From: Syntrophomonadaceae bacterium
Lineage (GTDB): Bacteria > Bacillota > Dethiobacteria > DTU022
Assembly (NCBI GenBank): GCA_007130585.1
Contig: SLSE01000194.1
Coordinates: 1-10,227, forward strand
Direction: 5' to 3'
Length of the DNA: 10,227 bases
Positions 1-7,015 of this stretch are shown one piece after another (the first letter of the stretch is position 1; the number at the start of each line of letters is the position of its first letter). The translations under genes were made by a program, and so were the position numbers. The notes under the pieces are model-generated. The model did not search any database and had not been told where the DNA came from. It saw only the letters and a program-made list of their open reading frames with translations.

Positions 1-16
1 AACGGGAGGGCACGGA

Positions 17-1249
17 ATGGGCGCCAAGGTTATCTTTCTGGCCGATATGGAATCTTTCTACGCCAGCGTGGAGACAGCGCGCAACCCCTCGCTGCGGGGC
101 AGGCCGGTCGCGGTCTGCGGCGATCCCGCCCTCAGGCACGGCATTATCCTGGCTGCCAGCCGCGAAGCCAAGGCTTACGGCATTAAAACCGGGCAGCCGG
201 CCTGGGAAGCAAGGCGGATGTGCCCCTGGCTGGTTTTTATCCATCCCCGCATGCAGTCTTACATCGACTGCTCCCTGCGCATAACCCGTATCTTCGAACA
301 GTTCACCGACCGCGTCCTCCCCTATTCAATTGATGAGCAGTTCCTGGATCTGACCGGAACGGAAACCATTAACGGCCCGCCGCGCGAAGCGGCAGCAGCC
401 CTGATCGGCCGGATCTGGGAAGAAACCGGTATCCGTTGCCGGGTCGGAATGGGCGAAAACCTGCTCCAGGCAAAAATGGCCTGCGATTGCTTTGCTAAAA
501 AATCAGCAGACGCTTTTTTTGAATTGAACTCCGCCAGCTATGCTTCCCACACCTGGCCCCTGCCGATCAGGTCTCTTTTCGGGGTCGGCCACCGCATGGA
601 ACGGAATTTCCACCGTATCGGGGTGCGCACCATCGGCCACCTGGCCGGGCTGCCGCGGGAGATGCTGAAACGGCGCTGGGGGATCAACGGTGAAGTAGTC
701 TGGCTTAACGCTCACGGTATTGATTATTCGACCGTGGATCCCGCTGCCGCCGGCGGGCAAAAAGGGGTCGGGCACACGGCCACCCTGCCCAGGGATTACC
801 GCAGGCCGCAGGAGATTGAACTGGTGCTGCGGGAAATGACCGAAGAAGTATGCGCCCGGACCCGCCGCCAGGGCAAGGTGGGATCAACAGTTCACCTCTA
901 CTGCAGGGGAGCCGACTTCGATCGCCCGGGAGGATTTTCCCGCCAGAAAAAACTGCCCGAACCGACTGCAACACCGCAGGAAGTTTATCCCACGGTGAGG
1001 CTGTTGTTCCGGGAGCACTGGGACAGGCTGCCGGTGCGGGCCGTCGGGATCAGCCTGACCGGGCTGACCGTTTACCGCCAGCTTAAGCTGTCATTCGAAG
1101 AGCGCGCCGGCCGGGAGGAGTCCCTGGCGCGTACAGCCGACCTGGTTCGGGAGCGGTACGGCAAAACCAGCCTCTTCCAGGGCTCCTCCTTAACCGGGGG
1201 GGCCCAGCTTTTCCAGCGGGCAGGAAAAATTGGAGGGCATGACGCTTGA
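17..1249 (+). CDS. Y-family translesion DNA polymerase, UvrX/YqjW-like (DinB/UmuC superfamily)
   Basis: Predicted error-prone polymerase of 410 residues that copies past DNA lesions. The palm carries D10 in DMESFYASVE and the catalytic pair D106-E107 in SIDEQFLD (104-111). Y15 sits at the steric-gate position that excludes ribonucleotides. A helix-hairpin-helix thumb segment (FGVGHRMERNF, about 188-198) and a little-finger domain (about 250-360) follow. QLKLSF at 355-360 fits the six-residue QxxLxF beta-clamp-binding form, and the tail ends in the KIGGH motif seen in UvrX-type proteins. Length is normal for the family, so the gene looks intact. The second acidic residue of the usual DxD motif is Glu (E12). 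The ATG is preceded by GGGAGGG at 4-10 with 6 nt spacing. Its partner overlaps the 3' end. Any LexA box would lie upstream of the window. Family membership is secure; assignment to the UvrX branch rather than DinB rests on motif style and the YolD neighbour. Confidence 0.93.
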   Translation: MGAKVIFLADMESFYASVETARNPSLRGRPVAVCGDPALRHGIILAASREAKAYGIKTGQPAWEARRMCPWLVFIHPRMQSYIDCSLRITRIFEQFTDRVLPYSIDEQFLDLTGTETINGPPREAAAALIGRIWEETGIRCRVGMGENLLQAKMACDCFAKKSADAFFELNSASYASHTWPLPIRSLFGVGHRMERNFHRIGVRTIGHLAGLPREMLKRRWGINGEVVWLNAHGIDYSTVDPAAAGGQKGVGHTATLPRDYRRPQEIELVLREMTEEVCARTRRQGKVGSTVHLYCRGADFDRPGGFSRQKKLPEPTATPQEVYPTVRLLFREHWDRLPVRAVGISLTGLTVYRQLKLSFEERAGREESLARTADLVRERYGKTSLFQGSSLTGGAQLFQRAGKIGGHDA

Positions 1250-1590
1250 GCAAAAAAGCAACCCACCAGTTTTTATGCAGCAAAATGATGCTGCCCGAGC
1301 ACTGCGCGGGGCTGCGGGAGCACGTCACCGCCAGGCAGCGGGCGGAAAATAACCGCCGGCCCGAGCTCGACGAGCAGTTCAGGGAAGAAATGCAGCAGCT
1401 CCTGGAGCAGGCCCTGGCAACCCGGCAGGCAGTGGAAGTTACTGTCCTCGAAAGCTGCGGTTGCCGGTTCTTCAGCGGGGTGCTGCTGCGCAGTGACCCG
1501 GCCGCCGGCCTGATCTACCTGGACACGGGCAGCAGCCGACGGCCGCGGGCCATAAAAGCCGGTGAAGTGATCCGCATTGAACCGGTCTGA
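1246..1590 (+). CDS. YolD-like protein, partner of the Y-family polymerase
   Basis: A 114-residue YolD-like protein (PF08863 type). The N-terminal KMMLPEH motif (13-19), the PELDEQ segment after a basic linker, an acidic and glutamine-rich helix, and a beta-rich C-terminal half are the family layout. YolD-like proteins usually sit directly next to UvrX/YqjW polymerases in Firmicutes and have been suggested to play a UmuD-like accessory role; that role is inferred, not shown here. The start is TTG at 1246-1248, whose last two bases are the first two of the polymerase TGA stop (1247-1249), giving translational coupling. GGAGGG at 1232-1237 lies 8 nt upstream. The ATG at 1239 is out of frame. 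No catalytic motif is visible. The stop codon lies in the loop of a terminator. Confidence 0.85.
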   Translation: MSKKATHQFLCSKMMLPEHCAGLREHVTARQRAENNRRPELDEQFREEMQQLLEQALATRQAVEVTVLESCGCRFFSGVLLRSDPAAGLIYLDTGSSRRPRAIKAGEVIRIEPV

Positions 1591-1611
1591 AGGCCGGTCT
1601 TTTCGTTTTTT
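1581..1611 (+). terminator. Intrinsic terminator of the polymerase-YolD pair
   Basis: A 7-bp stem pairs ACCGGTC (1581-1587) with GGCCGGT (1592-1598), including one G-U pair. It closes on a TGAA loop (1588-1591) and is followed by CTTTTCGTTTTTT. The TGA of the YolD-like gene is the first three bases of the loop. It reads as a rho-independent terminator on the plus strand only, because no T run follows on the minus strand. Confidence 0.6.
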
Positions 1612-1620
1612 CCGGGCCTG

Positions 1621-1654
1621 AAAAAACCGGGAGGTTAAACCCTCCCGGTTTTTT
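1621..1654. terminator. Bidirectional intrinsic terminator between convergent operons
   Basis: A perfect 8-bp GC-rich stem, CCGGGAGG (1627-1634) with CCTCCCGG (1641-1648), has a 6-nt loop. It is flanked by six A (1621-1626) and six T (1649-1654), so each strand has a stem followed by a U run. It ends the minus-strand operon and backs up the plus-strand terminator just before it. The TAA of the minus-strand activase gene occupies loop positions 1635-1637, so the hairpin follows the end of that gene without a gap. Confidence 0.88.
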
Positions 1655-4600
1655 GATCCTGCAGTTCCCCTGTTTTCAATTTTTGCCTGGCCTGGTATAC
1701 CAGGCCTTCGACAAGTTCGTCGCGACTGGCATTATCTTTACCGTCGTAATAGACGGTGATAACCGGTATGCCGATATCTTCCTGCAGGGGGCGCTGCTGG
1801 GCTTCGACAACCGAACCCGGCATACAGGTGAAAGGAGCGACAAACACGGCCCCCGTTACCCTGTCCCGTTCGGCAAAGGCAGCAGCCCGGCCGATCGTCA
1901 TCGCCGGTTCTCCCCCGTAATGCCTCGAAACATACTTTACAGCCCGTTCCATAATTTCCGCGGGCGGCGGTTCTTCGTAACCCTCCAGCAGCTTCCCGGC
2001 CGCTTTCTCCAGGGCTACTTCATCGCGGTGGGCAATATTTACAATTTGCCTGTAAGCCGCCAGCCGGACAAAATCGGCAAACCGGCGGTTAAGTTTAAAG
2101 CGGTTCAGGGTTTCCAGGTAATCGATGTAGACGGTGTATGAAAACAGCTCTGTGGTCGGGGCCATATTAACCTCGCCCCCCGCCTCTTCGATTTTTTTGA
2201 TTACAGACTGGTTACAGCGATCGTCGATGCGGACATAGAATTCGCCGTTAAGTACTATGCAGGGCTTGATTTCCCCGGAAGTTTCAATCCCGCTAAATTC
2301 GGCCGAAGCTTCGCTGATCAGCTTTTCGAACGGTTTCCGGTAGCTGCCGGTGAGCAGACCGATCATCTTAAATTCATAGTCCCCTATTATCGAAAACAGC
2401 TTGTGGCTGTATTTCTCGAAAACTGCGTCCGCGCTGCCTTCTGCCAGCTCGTACGGCCTGACCCGGTGAAGCATTTTATAGAGCAGGTCCATGGCCAGCA
2501 TAGCGTTATATATGCCGATGACACAGCCGAAACCGAAGCGCTTGATAATATCATCGAATTTAATGGAACAGACCTTCTGGCTGCCAAACCCGGCCCGGTT
2601 GACAGCCAGGGACTGGACGGGGGCGTAGAGGCCGTAACGGCAGGGTCCGCAGGCCCAGCCCTGGAAAAACACCTCGCCATTGCCGGCCGCATTTTCATTT
2701 TGTTCCAGGTAGCTTAAGAAGTCCTGAAGATTCTGGATAAAGGGCAGGCATTCTTCACCGTTGACATAGCGCTGGGCCAGGGAGAGATCACCGTTGTTCC
2801 CGCGGGGCAGAACTTCCGCTTCCACACCGTACCGCCTGAACATGGCGGCAAATACACCGGAATGATAGGTCGGTTCCGGAATCAGTATTTTTTTACAGTC
2901 ATTATCTGCAATTGACCTGGTCCGCGAGGACAGACCGGCCGGTTTGCTGAACATGGTTTTCGACAGGCAGGTATTACGGAAGGCTTCCAGCCTGGTAATC
3001 ATGCCGGCGGCGGCTGTGTGCTCGTCCAGGGTCAGGCGCAGGTAGCTGGTCAGGCCGCTCAGGTAATGGCGCATCATGGCATTGGGGCCGCACTTAAAAG
3101 GATCGAGCAGGATCAGGTTAACGGGCGGCAACCCTGTTTCTGTGCTCTTTTCGTTCAGGAAATTAACCAGGATTACCGCGGAAAGCATTCTTTGCATCTG
3201 GGCAGGGTAAATGTTTTCCATGTTTTCAACCTGCGAGTGCAGGTAATCCATAAATTCAGAGCGGTATGGGTCAAGGTAAGGCGACTCGATTTCACCGCCC
3301 AGCCAGGCCTGCAGGTAATACAGTAAATACTCGTGCGGGACGGCCATTAAGCCGCACTGCCGGGCGTAACGCATTGAATTTTTGGAGATGAATTGATCGT
3401 ATAGCGTGTAGCCCCGGCTTAAGAATACCACTGCAGCGCGGTCCCGGTTTTCTTTTAATTCCTGAAACATTGTTTCAGCTGCCGAAGTCATGCCCTGCCT
3501 GAAAGCCGCCTGGGCCCCGTAAGCTTTCCGGATGGAATTTTCAAGCTGCTTCTCGCTGTAGCCGGCGCCCAGCACTTCCCGGGCCACCGGCCGCAGCTGC
3601 TCCTTTATACCCTCGTTGCCCGCCCGGTAATTCAGCTGGGCATAGAGCACCTGCTGCGGGTTGAATTCCAGCGAGTTAACCACTGTCCCCCGCAGGGTCT
3701 GGAGCAGGGGGCATACAAACGAACGCGGCCAATCTTCCGCCCAGGGCAGAGCTTCCATGTCGACAACTTCCGGGACGAAAATATAATCAGGCTCGCTTTC
3801 TTTCAATTCGGCATAATGGCCGACAATTACTTTCATCGGGTAACACATTTCAGAGTCCAGCCTGACTTTACCTTTTTGCAGTGTATCAGCATTTGTTTCG
3901 CCGGAGCGGATCACCCGGCAGCCCAGGCTCTTGAAAAAGGCCGACCAGAAAGGGTAATAATCGAAGTAAAGCCCGCTGCGGGCGATGCCTACCCGGGGCC
4001 CTTCATTTTCCTCCGGGCCGGCAGAGGCCCTGTCCATTAATTCCAGCCGCCGGCTGCCGTAGTCGGGCAGACCGAAGCGGTCTTCTTTCCTTTCCACCCC
4101 GGAATAGCGGCCGCAGCGGTCGCCGTAGATAAACTTTTTACCGTCGGTGAAACTGATTATGTTCAGCATGCAGTTATGTTCATGCTTACAATCAGCCCGG
4201 CAGGTATTTTTACTGACTTTAAATTCGCGGATATTTTTCAGGTTATTAAAGCTGTGCGCGGATTCCATTCCCAGTTGATCGAACTGCCGGGCCATCAGCG
4301 CGCTTCCGAGAGCCCCGGTTAAATCGGGTTCGGGGGGCACGAAGACAGTTTTTTCACAAATCGCGCCCAGGGCGGCTGCCAGGGCATGATTTTTAGCCGT
4401 AGCGCCGGCAAAAACCACTTTGCCGTTCAGGGGCCTTTTATCCACGGTTTTGCTGAGGTAGTTTTGGGCCGATGAGTAAGCCAGGCTGGCCAGCTGCTCG
4501 TCCAGGGGCAGACCCCTTGCTGAAGCGGAAGCGAGAATCGATTGCGATATTAACGTGCAGATATCGCCCAGGTCCACGCCATATGCAGCGGAGAAGGCCC

Positions 4601-6005
4601 GGTCAGAAAACTCTTCCCTGATTTTAACATCCAGCAGTTCGGCCAGGTTTTCCAGGAATGTCCCGGTCCCGGCAGCGCAAACAGGGTTCATGTTATAATC
4701 GAAAAGCGTTCCGTTTTGCAGCTGGATAAACTTGGAATCTTCGCCGCCGATTTCGATAATCGACAGGATCTCCTGGTCCGGAAAGTACTGTTTGATGCCT
4801 TCCGCCTGGCAGGTTATTTCATCAACGGCATATTCGGCGTTAAGAATTCTCTGGGACAGGAAGCGGCCAGAGCCGGTGGTACAGGCTACAATAGGCGAAT
4901 TGCCAATTACGTGGCCATAACGGTCTTCAACCTGCTTCATCAGTTCCAGAACCTGCAGGGCCGGCCGGCCTGTTGTTGGCAGGTAGACACCGCCAATCTG
5001 CCTGCCCTCCCGGTCAACAAGAACGCACTTGGTAGATACGGAACCGCAGTCGACGCCGAGGTATACCTGCGACAGGTCATAGTCATCGGCTGCCGTATCT
5101 TTGTCCATGTAACAGACCTGATCGGGATTAAGGGGCGGCAGGGGGTTTTCGGGCTCGTAGGGTCTGGTAACCAAATGCCTCTCCGTGAGTTCGGAAGTTT
5201 CCAGGGGGGACCCTTTAACAGCTGCCCCAATCGCGTTTATGAATTCGTGGTTGGCCGGCACCGCGACCTCAACATCAGCCTCTGCCGCGTATGCTGTCAG
5301 GTATTTCATGACAGCCCTGTTGTTGGCCACCCCGCCGACAGCGGCAAGGCGCCCCGGCCTTACAATTCTGTTCAGGGCCACGCTGGTAAATATATTTTCG
5401 ACCAGGGCCCTGGCCATACCGGCTGATACCGCGCTTTGAGTAGCCCCTTCGTTAATAGCGTGGGTCATATCCGATTTGGCAAAAACTGCGCAGCGCCCGG
5501 ATATCGGCACGGCTGACTCCGCCTCGACCGCTACCTCTGCCAGTTCGCGGTCATTATAACCCATCCTGGTAGCCTGCTGGTACCAAAATGCCCCGCTTCC
5601 GGCGGCACACTGTCCGTTGCGGCTGAAAAATTCGATCCGCCCCTGGCTGTCAAGCTCCAGGTAATGCATATTCTCATGCCCCAGGGAAAGGACATAATCG
5701 GCCCGGATGTTTTGCTGCATAATTCCGGCCTGCAGGGCTTCTATTTCAAGAAGCGGCTTGATTCCCAGGCTTTCGGCAACTAGCCAGGCATTTTGACCCA
5801 TTACGCCAATTTTTACCGAAGTAAAATCCTTCTTGCCGAGCAGCTGCCTGATGCAGTTCTGGGCCGCCTCCACCGGACGGCCGGAGGCCTGGAATTTAAC
5901 CGTTGTAATTTCATCGCCGTCTATCAATACGCCTTTGGCCGAAAAAATTCCCATATCCAGGCCAAGGCCGACAAAATGTTCAGTTTCCTGATCATTTGAC
6001 TTCAT
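1635..6005 (-). CDS. Giant fused acyl-CoA dehydratase activase: two BadF/HgdC-type ATPase domains plus DUF2229/COG3581-like cysteine-rich module
   Basis: Predicted ATP-driven, cytoplasmic iron-sulfur electron-transfer protein of 1456 residues. ATPase domain 1 (about 10-265) has C133 (GQCAAGSG) and C172 (GRCAVF). Domain 2 (about 314-575) has DCGSVSTK (319-326), IGGEDSK (419-425), C443 (PVCAAGTG), C483 (DICTL) and AGATAKN. The Cys spacings of 39 and 40 match the HgdC cluster ligands. A Cys-rich linker follows (C602, C606, C612, C631). The DUF2229/COG3581-like part carries MCYPMK (C721), C765, DPFKCGPN (C972), LDEHTAAAGMITRLEAF, GEECLPF (C1086), ACGPCRYG (C1119, C1122) and PFTCMPG (C1394). In separate-subunit relatives, HgdC-type ATPases fire electrons into HgdB-like or double-cubane partners; here both appear to be in one chain. 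Domain 1 has degenerate phosphate loops. The ATG at 6003-6005 is chosen because AAGGAAGTG precedes it. It is the last gene of the operon, 55 nt after argF. Substrate unknown. Confidence 0.88.
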   Translation of the reverse strand: MKSNDQETEHFVGLGLDMGIFSAKGVLIDGDEITTVKFQASGRPVEAAQNCIRQLLGKKDFTSVKIGVMGQNAWLVAESLGIKPLLEIEALQAGIMQQNIRADYVLSLGHENMHYLELDSQGRIEFFSRNGQCAAGSGAFWYQQATRMGYNDRELAEVAVEAESAVPISGRCAVFAKSDMTHAINEGATQSAVSAGMARALVENIFTSVALNRIVRPGRLAAVGGVANNRAVMKYLTAYAAEADVEVAVPANHEFINAIGAAVKGSPLETSELTERHLVTRPYEPENPLPPLNPDQVCYMDKDTAADDYDLSQVYLGVDCGSVSTKCVLVDREGRQIGGVYLPTTGRPALQVLELMKQVEDRYGHVIGNSPIVACTTGSGRFLSQRILNAEYAVDEITCQAEGIKQYFPDQEILSIIEIGGEDSKFIQLQNGTLFDYNMNPVCAAGTGTFLENLAELLDVKIREEFSDRAFSAAYGVDLGDICTLISQSILASASARGLPLDEQLASLAYSSAQNYLSKTVDKRPLNGKVVFAGATAKNHALAAALGAICEKTVFVPPEPDLTGALGSALMARQFDQLGMESAHSFNNLKNIREFKVSKNTCRADCKHEHNCMLNIISFTDGKKFIYGDRCGRYSGVERKEDRFGLPDYGSRRLELMDRASAGPEENEGPRVGIARSGLYFDYYPFWSAFFKSLGCRVIRSGETNADTLQKGKVRLDSEMCYPMKVIVGHYAELKESEPDYIFVPEVVDMEALPWAEDWPRSFVCPLLQTLRGTVVNSLEFNPQQVLYAQLNYRAGNEGIKEQLRPVAREVLGAGYSEKQLENSIRKAYGAQAAFRQGMTSAAETMFQELKENRDRAAVVFLSRGYTLYDQFISKNSMRYARQCGLMAVPHEYLLYYLQAWLGGEIESPYLDPYRSEFMDYLHSQVENMENIYPAQMQRMLSAVILVNFLNEKSTETGLPPVNLILLDPFKCGPNAMMRHYLSGLTSYLRLTLDEHTAAAGMITRLEAFRNTCLSKTMFSKPAGLSSRTRSIADNDCKKILIPEPTYHSGVFAAMFRRYGVEAEVLPRGNNGDLSLAQRYVNGEECLPFIQNLQDFLSYLEQNENAAGNGEVFFQGWACGPCRYGLYAPVQSLAVNRAGFGSQKVCSIKFDDIIKRFGFGCVIGIYNAMLAMDLLYKMLHRVRPYELAEGSADAVFEKYSHKLFSIIGDYEFKMIGLLTGSYRKPFEKLISEASAEFSGIETSGEIKPCIVLNGEFYVRIDDRCNQSVIKKIEEAGGEVNMAPTTELFSYTVYIDYLETLNRFKLNRRFADFVRLAAYRQIVNIAHRDEVALEKAAGKLLEGYEEPPPAEIMERAVKYVSRHYGGEPAMTIGRAAAFAERDRVTGAVFVAPFTCMPGSVVEAQQRPLQEDIGIPVITVYYDGKDNASRDELVEGLVYQARQKLKTGELQDQKTGRV

Positions 6006-6014
6006 ATAATCTCT

Positions 6015-6023
6015 CACTTCCTT
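6015..6023 (-). promoter_or_regulatory. Ribosome binding site that sets the activase start
   Basis: On the minus strand the sequence AAGGAAGTG matches the AAGGAGGTG consensus at 8 of 9 positions and ends 9 nt before the ATG at 6003-6005. The in-frame GTG at 6015-6017, which would add four residues, is itself part of this site and so is unlikely to be the start. Confidence 0.7.
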
Positions 6024-6060
6024 TTCTTCCGGAAAGTTTTCCTCTCACTCCTTTAAAGCT

Positions 6061-6993
6061 CTACATAATCAGAGCCATTATCGCTTTTTGCACATGCAGG
6101 CGGTTTTCAGCCTGGTCGAATACGATTGAACTCGGGCCGTCAATCACTTCGTCTGTAATTTCTTCTCCCCGGTGCGCGGGCAGGCAGTGCATGACCAGGA
6201 CATCTTCCCCGGCTTTTTCCATCAGCGCCGCATTGACCTGGTAATCAGAAAAGCTTTTTAGGCGCTGGGCATGCTCTTCTTCCTGACCCATGCTGGCCCA
6301 TACATCGGTATAGATTATATCGGCGTCTTTAACCGCTTCAACGGGATCAGACTGTATTGCTATCGCTGCCCCTGTTTTTGTGGCATCCAGCCTGGAAAGG
6401 CGCGTTATTTCGGGATCGGGCTCAAACCCGGACGGAGAGCAGATTACCACCTGCATACCCGTTTTAGCTCCGCCGAACATCAGTGAGTGGGCCATATTAT
6501 TGCCGTCCCCGATGTAGGCAAGTTTAAGGCCTTCCAGGTTTTGTTTTTTCTCCCTGATCGAGAAGAGATCGGATAAAACCTGGCAGGGGTGCAGCAGATC
6601 GGTCAGGCCGTTTATAACCGGCACGGAACCGTAATCGGCAAGATCGACTACGTCCTGGTGTGAAAATGTCCGGATCATGATCCCGTCCAGGTAACGGCTC
6701 AGGTTCCTGGCCGTATCGGCGATTGTTTCGCCGCGGTTTAACTGCAGGTCATTTGCGCTTAAGAACAGGGCATGACCGCCCAGCTGGTACATGCCGACCT
6801 CAAAAGAAACCCTTGTCCTCGTAGAAGACTTCTGGAAAATCATGCCCAGGGTTTTGCCTTTCAAAGGATGATATAGTTCCCCCAGTTTGTGTTTCATTTT
6901 TAATATATGGGTCGTATCGAGGATCTGTTCCACTTCTTCACGGGTCAGATCATGAATCGATATAACATCCTTGCCTCTCATGTTTACAGCCAT
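6061..6993 (-). CDS. argF: Ornithine carbamoyltransferase
   Basis: Transfers the carbamoyl group of carbamoyl phosphate to ornithine to give citrulline (arginine biosynthesis, or in reverse in arginine catabolism). The 310-residue protein has the carbamoyl-phosphate motif STRTR (57-61), HPCQ (135-138), the ornithine-loop motif DVWASMG (230-236) and the catalytic HCLPAHRG (269-276). Length and motifs are complete, and the SMG loop favours ornithine over putrescine or aspartate as acceptor. The ATG at 6991-6993 is chosen because AGGAGGG lies 9 nt upstream; a longer reading to 7089 would overlap the thiolase. It starts 22 nt after the thiolase stop, so it is probably co-transcribed with CoA-metabolism genes. 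No other arginine gene is in the window, so biosynthetic versus catabolic use cannot be decided. Confidence 0.95.
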   Translation of the reverse strand: MAVNMRGKDVISIHDLTREEVEQILDTTHILKMKHKLGELYHPLKGKTLGMIFQKSSTRTRVSFEVGMYQLGGHALFLSANDLQLNRGETIADTARNLSRYLDGIMIRTFSHQDVVDLADYGSVPVINGLTDLLHPCQVLSDLFSIREKKQNLEGLKLAYIGDGNNMAHSLMFGGAKTGMQVVICSPSGFEPDPEITRLSRLDATKTGAAIAIQSDPVEAVKDADIIYTDVWASMGQEEEHAQRLKSFSDYQVNAALMEKAGEDVLVMHCLPAHRGEEITDEVIDGPSSIVFDQAENRLHVQKAIMALIM

Positions 6994-7002
6994 CAGTCCA
7001 TG

Positions 7003-7009
7003 CCCTCCT
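7003..7009 (-). promoter_or_regulatory. Ribosome binding site that sets the argF start
   Basis: AGGAGGG on the minus strand lies in the 22-nt gap after the thiolase stop and 9 nt before the ATG at 6993. It selects the 310-residue product over a longer reading that starts inside the thiolase gene. Confidence 0.75.
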
Positions 7010-7015
7010 AATTGG

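Noticed and set aside
1239..1241. ATG as start of the YolD-like gene
   Set aside because: It is out of frame with the conserved YolD reading frame.
4716..5426. Plus-strand open frame of 236 codons opposite the activase gene
   Set aside because: It lies fully antisense to a gene with strong domain motifs, has no good ribosome site and shows no recognisable family features.
6006..6017. GTG start four codons upstream for the activase
   Set aside because: The GTG is part of the AAGGAAGTG ribosome site and has no room for its own.
6006..6060. Separate promoter or terminator between argF and the activase
   Set aside because: No -35/-10 pair with sensible spacing and no GC-rich hairpin with a T run is present; only the repeated Shine-Dalgarno-like element stands out.
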